From SZUA-35 sp964351995 (GTDB taxonomy: Bacteria > Actinomycetota > Acidimicrobiia > Acidimicrobiales > SZUA-35), in NCBI GenBank assembly GCA_964351995.1, contig CAYGQE010000028.1:1-64000 (forward strand): 64,000 nucleotides of DNA. Direction: 5' to 3'. The number at the start of each line of letters is the position of its first letter. Position 1 is the stretch's first letter. Shown here in pieces: positions 56,689-64,000 of the stretch. The translations under genes and the position numbers were made by a program. The notes below the pieces were generated by a model that made no database searches, was not told the origin of the DNA, and saw nothing but the letters and a program-made list of their open reading frames with translations.

Positions 56689-59016
56689 TCAGTCGCCCGC
56701 GACGACATCTCCGGAGACAGCGTCTCCCGAGATGGTGAACGTGCGCTCACCACTCTCGATGGCCGCTTTGCGGGCGCCGTCGTCGACCGCTGCATTGGCC
56801 TCGCCGTTCTCGATCGCTTCGAGCACGTGCATGGCGATGTCGGCCACCTTGACCTCGGACTCTTCCTTGCCCTGGGCCTTCACACCGTCGTCCATCATGA
56901 CGTAGCAGAAGGGGCAGGCCGTGGCGACGCGTGAGGCGCCGGTCTCGACGAGTTCCTTCGAACGCTCATCGTTGACCTTGGTGCCGATGTCTTCTTCCAT
57001 CCACATGCGAGCGCCACCGGCGCCACAGCACATACCTTTGGTTCCGTTGCGACCCGCTTCGACGATCTGGATGCCCTTGAGGGATCCGATGACGTTGCGA
57101 GGGGCGAGGTACACGTCGTTGTGGCGACCGAGATAGCAGCTGTCGTGGTAGACAACCCGCTCCTCGAGCGTGGCCTCGGAGACGTCGAGCTTGCCTTCGC
57201 TGATCAGCCACTCGAGGAACTGGCTGTGGTGGACCACTTCGTAGTTGCCGCCGAGCTGCGGGTATTCGTTCTGCAGGGTGTTGAAGCAGTGCGGGCACTG
57301 CGTGATGATCTTCTTCACACCAATACCGTCGAGCGTGGCGATGTTCTGCTGAGCGAGCATCTGGAAGACGTATTCGTTGCCGCCACGGCGAGCGGAGTCT
57401 CCGGTGCAGAGCTCGGATGGGCCGAGAATGGCGAAGTCGATGCCAGCTCGGTCGAGCAGCTTCGACATGGCCTGGGTGACCTTCTGGTTCTTGTCATCGA
57501 ACGAACCAGCGCAGCCAACCCAGTAGAGGTACTCGTGCTTGAGCGTCTCGGTCGGGTCGATGATGTCGACGTCGAGATCCTTGGCCCAGTCGGCCCTGGT
57601 GCTCTGGCTCATCGCCCAGGGGTTGCTCTGCTGTTCCATGGCCCGGAATGCCGACCCGAGTTCGCTCGGGAAGTCGGCCTCCATGAGCGTGAGGTGGCGA
57701 CGCATGTCGAGGATCTTGTCGAGGATTTCGATGTTCACGGGGCAGATCTCGTCGCATGCCTTGCAGCTGGTGCAGGCCCAGACCTCTTCAGAGGTGATGC
57801 GCTCGAAGACCGAATCAGACTCGACCTTGATCTCGGCGATCACGCCAAGCGGAGGTGACACAGCGGGGGAGCCGGTGCGGGCCATGACTTCGCCGGTCTT
57901 CAGAACGATTTCGCGAGGGTCGAGCGGCTTACCGGTTGCGTGGGCCGGGCAAACCGACGTGCAACGGCCACACATGGTGCAAGCGTCGGTGTCCATGAGC
58001 TGCTTCCAGGTGAAGCTGTCGACGGTGTTGGCGCCGAAGTTCTCGAGGGCGGACTCACCAGCAACGAGGTCGGGCATGGCCTTCATGGCGCCCTTGGGGC
58101 GCTCACGATCCGAGAGGTACATGTTCAACGGTGAGGTGAACATGTGCCGCATCATGGTTCCGGGAATGATGATGATGAAAGCGAAGAACGTGAGGACGTG
58201 AGCGATCCACCAGGCCTGGTGCCAACCGGAGAGATTGCCAACATCCTCGACGAGGCGAGCCAGCGGCCAGCCGATGACGCTCCAGCGCTCGAACTCGGGG
58301 AAGCCCTGCTCGGCAATGCGGAAGGCTTCGGCGCCGAAGCCAGTGATGCCGATCGAGAGCAGGACGCCGTTGATCACGAGGTGTTCTGGCTTCGACTTGG
58401 TGGCAATGCGGTAAGGGCGCCAGCTGCGTGGGCCGTATCGGCGGGCAATGGCGAGGAGCATTCCGGCGACAAAGCCAGCCCCTGCGAGATCGCCGATGAG
58501 GGCGTAGCCCCGGTACACGTTGCCGTTGAGGAACTTCAGGCCCTCGGGGAGCACGTGGTTGATCTCGAGCACGGTGGTGACGCCGAGCAGGATCAAGAAG
58601 TTGAAGTAGATGAGGCTGTGCATGATGCCGGCCCCGGGCTCGCGGATGAGGGTCTGCATGTAGACGCCGGCGCGGAAGTCGCCCATGCGCTGCTTGAAGT
58701 TCTTGGGCGTGGTCGACCGGTCGTCCGGTGCACCTCGTTCCCAGTTCTTCACCCGATAGCTCAACTGGACGGAAGCCCAGAGGATCAACAGGGGCAGGGT
58801 CGAGTAGAAGACCAGTTTGAAGGAGGTCGGGATGTTCCCGAACACCTCTCGCTGGACTTCGGCATCATCGGTCCAGGCCAGGATCGTTGTGGCGATGCCA
58901 GAGGTGATGATGAGGCCGGCGACCAGCGCGCCAGCCAACACCCAGAGTTGGCTGGCCTTGACCCTGTTGTTTCCGGGATCGGTGGCCTTGAGTTCTTCTG
59001 AAGCGGGAGCGTCCAT
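56689..59016 (-). CDS. membrane Fe-S oxidoreductase, EtfD-like (heterodisulfide-reductase-like)
   Basis: A 775-aa protein. The N-terminal third has about six transmembrane helices with histidines of a NarI-like b-type heme region (AWWIAHVLTFFAFIIIIPGT). Then come two 4Fe-4S motifs (CTMCGRCTSVCP, CTSCKACDEICP) and two CCG domains (CCGAGGARMW, CPHCFNTLQNEYP). The order equals mycobacterial Rv0338c/EtfD, which passes electrons from electron-transfer flavoprotein to menaquinone during beta-oxidation. ATG 59016 is preferred to one four codons upstream. Confidence 0.88.
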   Translation of the reverse strand: MDAPASEELKATDPGNNRVKASQLWVLAGALVAGLIITSGIATTILAWTDDAEVQREVFGNIPTSFKLVFYSTLPLLILWASVQLSYRVKNWERGAPDDRSTTPKNFKQRMGDFRAGVYMQTLIREPGAGIMHSLIYFNFLILLGVTTVLEINHVLPEGLKFLNGNVYRGYALIGDLAGAGFVAGMLLAIARRYGPRSWRPYRIATKSKPEHLVINGVLLSIGITGFGAEAFRIAEQGFPEFERWSVIGWPLARLVEDVGNLSGWHQAWWIAHVLTFFAFIIIIPGTMMRHMFTSPLNMYLSDRERPKGAMKAMPDLVAGESALENFGANTVDSFTWKQLMDTDACTMCGRCTSVCPAHATGKPLDPREIVLKTGEVMARTGSPAVSPPLGVIAEIKVESDSVFERITSEEVWACTSCKACDEICPVNIEILDKILDMRRHLTLMEADFPSELGSAFRAMEQQSNPWAMSQSTRADWAKDLDVDIIDPTETLKHEYLYWVGCAGSFDDKNQKVTQAMSKLLDRAGIDFAILGPSELCTGDSARRGGNEYVFQMLAQQNIATLDGIGVKKIITQCPHCFNTLQNEYPQLGGNYEVVHHSQFLEWLISEGKLDVSEATLEERVVYHDSCYLGRHNDVYLAPRNVIGSLKGIQIVEAGRNGTKGMCCGAGGARMWMEEDIGTKVNDERSKELVETGASRVATACPFCYVMMDDGVKAQGKEESEVKVADIAMHVLEAIENGEANAAVDDGARKAAIESGERTFTISGDAVSGDVVAGD

Positions 59017-59063
59017 AGCGCCCAACAAGCTAGTACCTCAGCTCGGACATGCCCCAGCCAGTG

Positions 59064-59603
59064 CTAGTGATCGTTTGAAGATGTCCCCGGGGTCGGTCCC
59101 TCATCGAGCTCGGCTCTGGCTTGATCGAGCAGCTCGAGACGCTGGGACAACTCGGCCAATTGCGTCTGGACGTCGCCTGCGGACAGTTCGGCGGAGCGTT
59201 GAATCAGCTGAGCGGAAACGTTCTCGATCTGGTCCACTGCGGCGCTCAGTTCGGCGATGGCCGGACCCTTCAGCCGGTCGGCCATTCTCGAAGCAGCCAC
59301 GAGCTGCTGCTCGATCTTGAGGGCTTCTCGTTCCACGACCTCAACGTTGGCCATCACGAGTGTGTCGTCCTCGGTTGCGTCGCGTAGCCCAGACATTGCT
59401 TTCCCCAGTCGCCGGTGGAGCTTGGCCTCGGGGGTGTGGGCTCCCGCCCAGCCGAGTGGCACTGCGCTGGGCGTTCCCGGCGAGATCTGCTGGCTGCGTT
59501 GGGTGTTCTGTTTGACGCGTTGCGCTCCGAGGGCGAGCGCTGCGCCTCCGACCGCAGCGCCAACAACGGCGATGAACAACACGGCGATGATGAACCCGCT
59601 CAT
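59064..59603 (-). CDS. membrane-anchored helical protein
   Basis: A 179-aa protein: one N-terminal transmembrane helix (FIIAVLFIAVVGAAVGGAAL), a short polar linker, then about 110 residues of continuous helix/coiled coil rich in Glu, Gln and Leu (EALKIEQQLVAASRMADRLK). No family is recognised. The ATG overlaps the stop of the upstream zinc-ribbon gene by 4 nt, so the two are coupled and probably act in one membrane complex with the SPFH protein. Confidence 0.75.
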   Translation of the reverse strand: MSGFIIAVLFIAVVGAAVGGAALALGAQRVKQNTQRSQQISPGTPSAVPLGWAGAHTPEAKLHRRLGKAMSGLRDATEDDTLVMANVEVVEREALKIEQQLVAASRMADRLKGPAIAELSAAVDQIENVSAQLIQRSAELSAGDVQTQLAELSQRLELLDQARAELDEGPTPGTSSNDH

Positions 59604-60976
59604 CCGCCGGCAACCGATCGGATGACCAAGATGATGGCGATCAACAACACGACCGCAGCAATGGCGAAGCCGATCTTGACCTTGCTCCATGGGCGTTGGC
59701 CGTGCACCTCACCGGTCGCACCGTTCATGAATACCTGCCAGGGCTGGCCGTCGTAGATCACGGTCAGCAACCAGATCGGTAGCAACACGTGTTTGTACGT
59801 GACTGCCGACAGGTTCGTGTTCTTGCGATCGATCCGCTGCTGGTCGCCGCCGATGTCTCTGCGGATCGTGTGATCGATCTCGCTGGCCATACGGACCTTG
59901 GCTTCGTTGAAGCACTGGGTGACGTCATTGTCATAGGTCCGGCACAGGTGCCCGGCGATGTAGTCGGGTTGGTATGGCTGCAGGTTCTGAGTGGGCCAGG
60001 GTTCGAGCTCGTTGACGTACCTGGTTTCAAAGCCGGTGTTGGCGAGGATGGTCATGTCATCGAAGGAGTTGTGGACGTGGCCGGACACTCGATGCCAGCG
60101 AGTTTCGGTGACCGTTCGCTTGTTGTTGCCGCTACCGACGGTTCGAGTGTGGGTGGTGCCGCGCTGACCTTGGTAGGAGGTTGCCGCTTCGGCGTCATAG
60201 GTGAAATAGGCGGCGTACACGCTGGAGAACGAACCGTTGGTCGAGTACTTTTTGAACTCGGTTGGAGCAAACCAGCGCTTGTTCACCCACTTCTCGAGGA
60301 GGTCCTCTGCGACCTTTTCATCGAGCACAAACGGTAGGACACCGTCGACGTCGAGCCGGTCGGGCGCCTCGTGGATGTCTGACCGCTGGAGGGGTGTGGC
60401 GCAATACGGGCATCGAGTGGCCGTCGTGCTGCCGATGAAGGTGGTGTGGCCGCCACAGTTCTGGCACACGATCTCTTTCTCACCCTCGATGTGGCTCATT
60501 CCCTTGCCGGAAAGCGCCTTGATTGCGTATCGATCGAGAGCGTTTTCGTCCACCGACGCGTCAGCGGCGTGGACGATCTCCTCGGTGCTGCCGCAGTGGG
60601 GGCACTTCAACATCTGCTCAGAGATGTCGAACACGAAGTTTCCACCGCAGTTCGGGCATGGACGAACGTCGACGCCCTGCTGGTCGTTGTAGGTCTCGGG
60701 TTCAGACCTTGCCTCGGTGATGTCGGTGTACGCCGGCATCGGGTCGTTCAGTGGCGGAGGGTCGGTCAGGGGAGGTGGCCCACTGATTGCTTGCGGGCTG
60801 TTGAGCGGCGGCGGGGCAGGCGGCGCGGCCTGCCCTGGAACCGGAGGCGGGGAAGGCATCGACGGTGGCGCCGGCATGGCGGGTGGAGCCACCTGCGGTG
60901 TCGGTGGTGGGGTGGGGTCTGCTGGTGGTTCAGGAGAACCGCCGGGACGCTGTGGGGGCTGGATCGATCCCTCCAT
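59600..60976 (-). CDS. Pro-rich, double zinc-ribbon, C-terminally anchored membrane protein
   Basis: A 458-aa protein. The first 90 residues are Pro/Ala-rich. Two zinc ribbons follow: CPNCGGNFVFDISEQMLKCP and CQNCGGHTTF...CPYCATPL. Next is a folded domain with LPFVLDEKVAEDLLEKWVNK, YAAYFTYDAEAATSYQGQRG and TGFETRYVNELEPWPTQNLQ, then a single C-terminal helix (IGFAIAAVVLLIAIILVI). Such TFIIB-like ribbon proteins often accompany SPFH proteins. It lies 9 bp after the SPFH gene. Confidence 0.82.
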   Translation of the reverse strand: MEGSIQPPQRPGGSPEPPADPTPPPTPQVAPPAMPAPPSMPSPPPVPGQAAPPAPPPLNSPQAISGPPPLTDPPPLNDPMPAYTDITEARSEPETYNDQQGVDVRPCPNCGGNFVFDISEQMLKCPHCGSTEEIVHAADASVDENALDRYAIKALSGKGMSHIEGEKEIVCQNCGGHTTFIGSTTATRCPYCATPLQRSDIHEAPDRLDVDGVLPFVLDEKVAEDLLEKWVNKRWFAPTEFKKYSTNGSFSSVYAAYFTYDAEAATSYQGQRGTTHTRTVGSGNNKRTVTETRWHRVSGHVHNSFDDMTILANTGFETRYVNELEPWPTQNLQPYQPDYIAGHLCRTYDNDVTQCFNEAKVRMASEIDHTIRRDIGGDQQRIDRKNTNLSAVTYKHVLLPIWLLTVIYDGQPWQVFMNGATGEVHGQRPWSKVKIGFAIAAVVLLIAIILVIRSVAGG

Positions 60977-60985
60977 CGATGCCTC

Positions 60986-62146
60986 CTAGTTGCTCGGTGG
61001 AACGGGTGGCGGGGTGTTGCCAGGTAGTGGAGGCGGTGCCGCGAAGAGTTCAGCCAACGCCGGTACCTCGTTGGCCGCAGTCCAGCCGGCCATGCCGTTG
61101 GTCCAGACCAGGTCGGTCGGCTTCATCGTTCCATTGCTCAGGCCAGCTCGCATCTGCTCCATGTTGAACGGTCCGGCCTGCTCGCCGTTGAGGGCGACGT
61201 GGTACGAGGGAAGCGGTGGGGGCATCGCTGCGGCTGGCGCAGGTGCCGGCCCGCCCATCGAGCCCTGCAGGGTCTGCGCCATCTGGCCGGCCATGGCCAT
61301 TCCCATGCCCATGCCCATCATGTCGCCCATCGCTCCACCGCCCCCAGGGTTGCTGGCGGCTGCGGTCATTGCGTCGGCGGCGGCAACCTGCTGCAGCTTG
61401 TTGACGTCGCTCACGTTGTCGATGTAGCCGGAGGTCTCCACACCCTTGGCCACGCCTCGCGTCATTGCCTCAGTGATCTCATCCGGCAGCGTGATGTTCA
61501 TGTCCATGCTGGGGATGGCGAGGCCATATTCGTCGTCGACTCGTTCGGCGACGTACTCCCGCAGCTTCTCTGAAAGCGACCGCTGTTGGCCTTGCAGATC
61601 CAACGCTCCGAGGCCGGTTTCCATCACCATGTCGGAAAAGGCGGTGATGATCACTCGGCGGAGTAGTTCAGTGATCTCGTCGATCTCGACAGCGGAATCG
61701 GTCCCGATGATCTCGCGAAGGAAGATCGCAGGATCGTCGACCTTGACCGAGCACAGTCCGTTGGCCCGGATTTGGACCATCTTGAAGTCGGGGTCGCGCA
61801 CCGTGACGGGCTGAGGCGTGCCCCACCGAAGGTCGGTCACGGGTCGGGTGTTGATGAAGTAGACCTCGCTGCGGAAGGGGGAATCGAAGCCGTACTTCCA
61901 GCCCTGCAAGGTGCTGAGCAGGGGCAGATTCTCGGACTCGAGGGTGTAGTGCCCGGGGTCGAATTGATCGGCGAGTTGGCCTCGGTAGACGAATACCGCC
62001 TTTTGCCCCTCGCGAACGATGAGTTCTGCCCCGTTCTTGATCTCGTTTTGGTAGCGCGGGTACCGCCACGCCAACGTCGAGCGCGAATCGTCGATCCACT
62101 CGATGATGTCGACAAGCTCATTCCGGAGCTTCTTCATCAATCCCAT
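60986..62146 (-). CDS. SPFH-domain (YdjI/virion-core-like) protein with GYF_2 domain
   Basis: A 386-aa protein. The N-terminal part (LVDIIEWIDDSRSTLAWRYP, ELIVREGQKAVFVYRGQLAD, YVAERVDDEYGL) is the SPFH/YdjI type. A Met/Gly-rich linker follows, then a GYF_2 domain (YHVALNGEQAGPFNMEQMRA, LVWTNGMAGWTAANEVPALA) and a Pro tail. SPFH proteins organise membrane microdomains under envelope stress. ATG 62146 is chosen over an in-frame ATG at 62251 that adds unrelated residues. It leads the zinc-ribbon operon. Confidence 0.85.
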   Translation of the reverse strand: MGLMKKLRNELVDIIEWIDDSRSTLAWRYPRYQNEIKNGAELIVREGQKAVFVYRGQLADQFDPGHYTLESENLPLLSTLQGWKYGFDSPFRSEVYFINTRPVTDLRWGTPQPVTVRDPDFKMVQIRANGLCSVKVDDPAIFLREIIGTDSAVEIDEITELLRRVIITAFSDMVMETGLGALDLQGQQRSLSEKLREYVAERVDDEYGLAIPSMDMNITLPDEITEAMTRGVAKGVETSGYIDNVSDVNKLQQVAAADAMTAAASNPGGGGAMGDMMGMGMGMAMAGQMAQTLQGSMGGPAPAPAAAMPPPLPSYHVALNGEQAGPFNMEQMRAGLSNGTMKPTDLVWTNGMAGWTAANEVPALAELFAAPPPLPGNTPPPVPPSN

Positions 62147-62369
62147 GTGAGGCCCTCCCTCTTTCTGTTCTGGACCGACTCCTGCTGGTCGGCCGTGCGG
62201 TGCTCTCGATCGAAGTGACCCTGCTGACCCGAAGCAACCATGTTGGCTCATCTATCGGCCGGCTGCAGGTTGCGTTGACAGAAACGGGTCCGATCCGGAT
62301 TTGGTTCCCGGCTGCTTGGTTCATGTTGGCGAAACAATCGGGAAATATTGCCTCAGTACGTTCCTCTCC

Positions 62370-62942
62370 ATGGACGTGGCACTCGTGCGTTGGCCAGAAG
62401 ATGAGGCGAAGCGGCGGGAACTCCGCGCTGCGCACCGCCCTCGGCTTCTGATGGTTGACGAAAAAGCGCCGGCACCTGTTTCGGGTGATCCGCTCGAGGA
62501 TTGGATCCGGCTCCCAGCCGACGATCGTGATCTGCGAGCTCGTCTGGATGCGCTCACATTGCGCAGTGGTGCCGAGGTCGACGTCTTTCCAGAGATCGAC
62601 CGCGACGGCCTGCTCCGTATGAGTGATCAATGGGTGTCGTTGCCTCCAATCGAACAGCGGTTGGCGACGGCATTGCTCGACAAGCCATCGGCAGTGGTGT
62701 CGAGGGACGCGTTGGCGAAGGCCGGTTGGCCAGGAGAGACCGCCACTCGCAATGCCCTCGATGTCCACATGTTGCGGCTGCGGCGTCGAATTGAGCCTCT
62801 CGGATTGTCCATTCGGACAGTGCGGTCGAGGGGCTACGTGCTTGACGTCAAACCGCCAGTCATCGGCAATGGCGCCTCGGTTGACGCAGATGGGGGCTTC
62901 TCGGTTGACATAAGAAATGCGTCAGCTGAGCGTCGCTTGTAA
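62370..62942 (+). CDS. OmpR/PhoB-type winged-helix regulator without a receiver domain
   Basis: A 190-aa protein. Residues 95-170 form a Trans_reg_C winged helix (LPPIEQRLATALLDKPSAVV, GETATRNALDVHMLRLRRRI, IRTVRSRGYVLDV). The first 90 residues lack the Asp pocket and Lys of a receiver; they are short and polar. It may therefore be constitutively active or sense through protein partners. It lies 90 bp upstream of amt on the same strand, and a tandem repeat typical of OmpR-class sites lies between them. Confidence 0.8.
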   Translation: MDVALVRWPEDEAKRRELRAAHRPRLLMVDEKAPAPVSGDPLEDWIRLPADDRDLRARLDALTLRSGAEVDVFPEIDRDGLLRMSDQWVSLPPIEQRLATALLDKPSAVVSRDALAKAGWPGETATRNALDVHMLRLRRRIEPLGLSIRTVRSRGYVLDVKPPVIGNGASVDADGGFSVDIRNASAERRL

Positions 62943-63032
62943 GTAACAAAGACCTAACGAACCCGAAATCCGGGCCACATAACTTTCACATCCGCCCGGG
63001 AACCGTCCCGAGCGGGAGACAGGGAGATCTCG
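62943..63032 (+). promoter_or_regulatory. amt leader: OmpR-type tandem repeat and hairpin
   Basis: GTAAC-N6-CTAAC at 62943-62958 is an 11-bp-period tandem half-site pair, the spacing used by GlnR/PhoP/OmpR-class regulators. Further on, CCGCCCGGGA (62992-63001) and TCCCGAGCGG (63006-63015) pair with one mismatch around ACCG, forming a hairpin 17 nt before the amt ATG. GGGAG follows as the ribosome-binding site. GlnR-type control is likely but inferred. Confidence 0.5.
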
Positions 63033-64000
63033 ATGAAACGCAAGTTGTTCACAGCTGGGGCAGGCGCAGTAGCGCTCCTCGGACTGTTCGCCGGCACAGC
63101 CGGCGCCCAAGATGCCGAAGTTTACGAATGGACCACCCAGGACATTCTGGACAACACGTGGATCCTGATTGCTGCGGTCCTGGTGCTCTTCATGCAGGCC
63201 GGCTTCGCCTTGGTCGAGACGGGCATGACCCGGACCAAGAACGCCGGCAACATCATGATGAAGAACATGATGGACCTGTCGCTTGCAGGCATTGGCTTCT
63301 TCGTTGTCGGTTACGCCATTGCGTTCGGTGGTGCCGATTCTGACATCGCTGGCTTGGTCGGTACCGAGGGCTTCTTCCTCAAGGGCCTCGGCGACTACGA
63401 GGGAGGGCTCTCCACCGAGACGTTCTTCATCTTCCAGGTCGCCTTCGCCGGCGCTGCAGCCACCATCGCTTCCGGCGCCATGGCAGAGCGGACGAAGTTC
63501 TGGAGCTACGTGGTGTTCGCCATCGTCATGACCAGCTTCATCTACCCAGTGGTCGTGCACATGTTCTGGGGTGGCGGTCTCATCGCTGACCTCCAGATCG
63601 GCAACGCGAAGTTCGGCGACTTCGCCGGATCGACGATCGTCCACTCTGCTGGTGGTTGGGCTGCCCTCATGGGTGCGCTCTTCCTCGGACCACGCCTTGG
63701 CAAGTACGACAAGGACGGCAACCCCCGAGCGATCCCCGGTCACTCGATGCCGCTGGCCATCACCGGTGTGTTCATTCTCTTCATCGGTTGGTTCGGCTTC
63801 AACGGCGGCTCTGAGCTCGCCGCTGATGAGTTCGTCCCTGGCATCTTCGTCACCACGTTCCTGGCTGCCGTTGCTGGCGCCATCGGTGCCACTGCTGCCA
63901 TCACCGCCATCACCAAGAAGCCTGATGTGGGCATGGCTGGCAACGGCTTGCTCGCTGGCCTCGTCAGCATCACCGCCGGTACCGGCACCATCACCCCCGT
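63033..64000 (+). CDS. amt: ammonium transporter (Amt), 5' part, runs off window
   Basis: Open from ATG 63033 to the window end (at least 322 codons). A signal-like N-terminus (KLFTAGAGAVALLGLFAGTA, then GAQ) precedes the first Amt helices. Conserved segments are MQAGFALVETGMTRTKNAGN, FQVAFAGAAATIASGAMAER, DFAGSTIVHSAGGWAALMGA (first pore His) and GWFGFNGGSELA. It conducts ammonium across the membrane. A linked glnK and the second pore His lie beyond the window. Confidence 0.93.
   Translation, partial: MKRKLFTAGAGAVALLGLFAGTAGAQDAEVYEWTTQDILDNTWILIAAVLVLFMQAGFALVETGMTRTKNAGNIMMKNMMDLSLAGIGFFVVGYAIAFGGADSDIAGLVGTEGFFLKGLGDYEGGLSTETFFIFQVAFAGAAATIASGAMAERTKFWSYVVFAIVMTSFIYPVVVHMFWGGGLIADLQIGNAKFGDFAGSTIVHSAGGWAALMGALFLGPRLGKYDKDGNPRAIPGHSMPLAITGVFILFIGWFGFNGGSELAADEFVPGIFVTTFLAAVAGAIGATAAITAITKKPDVGMAGNGLLAGLVSITAGTGTITP

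Noticed and set aside
1..64000. CRISPR arrays, rRNA genes and classical insertion sequences
   Set aside because: No regularly spaced direct repeats, no rRNA-like sequence and no DDE transposase were seen; repeats found are att, arm-type or palindromic elements.

Overview
The window is GC-rich and densely packed. It reads as the chromosome of a high-GC actinobacterium, most likely an Acidimicrobiia (Ilumatobacter-like) marine or soil lineage. The indicators are a mycothiol-dependent MDMPI-type protein, an F420-type (DDN) nitroreductase, ergothioneine genes, a DUF222-HNH gene, an EtfD-type membrane Fe-S oxidoreductase, and many P450 and 2-oxoglutarate oxygenases. The lineage is inferred from gene content and was not checked by phylogeny.

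Region 1-28 kb is chromosomal-looking oxidative metabolism. It holds a partial M1 peptidase lipoprotein, a TauD dioxygenase, two P450s, a metallo-beta-lactamase-fold hydrolase, an FAD monooxygenase and isocitrate dehydrogenase. It also holds the first copy of a Rieske-glutamate-synthase-like FMN fusion enzyme, a TetR/DDN pair with two clear operators, and a MarR-linked pirin/FMN reductase/YceI operon. At 19.4-25.1 kb six minus-strand genes are joined by five successive 4-nt overlaps: a P450, a MgsA_C-like helical protein, three isopenicillin-N-synthase-like dioxygenases and a Rieske oxygenase. At 4.7-5.8 kb a DUF222-HNH gene is broken by a 93-bp palindromic insertion and has lost its 5' end. 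pyrC closes this region.

Region 28-52.5 kb looks like an accretion island anchored on tRNA-Gly(CCC) at 52.5 kb. A tyrosine integrase lies beside the tRNA. A perfect 49-bp copy of the tRNA 3' half sits at 33.36 kb, a 2-mismatch copy at 31.16 kb and a 12-bp scrap at 29.42 kb. Paired CTAGGCAC repeats, likely integrase arm sites, lie just inside both ends of the 19-kb unit. From left to right the island holds a Fic C-terminal remnant, a broken HExxH protein, two toxin-antitoxin pairs and an AlbA/GHKL regulator isolated between two att copies. Next comes an 8-gene co-directional cargo operon: an unknown protein, a Rieske-pyruvate-oxidase-like fusion, a Na+/H+ antiporter, the second Rieske-GltS-like enzyme, MscS, DM13, egtB and egtD. 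It is followed by an ECF sigma/anti-sigma pair, a MobF relaxase, a TIR-calcineurin-type phosphatase fusion, a DUF4062-TPR protein and the integrase.

Region 52.6-64 kb is again chromosomal-looking: membrane protein, dcd, hypotheticals, EtfD-type oxidoreductase, an SPFH/zinc-ribbon membrane operon, a lone OmpR-type DNA-binding protein and the 5' part of amt, which runs off the end.

The items most worth following are the TIR-phosphatase fusion, the cargo operon with two different Rieske-fused enzymes, the stacked att array, the coupled oxygenase operon and the 93-bp insertion element.
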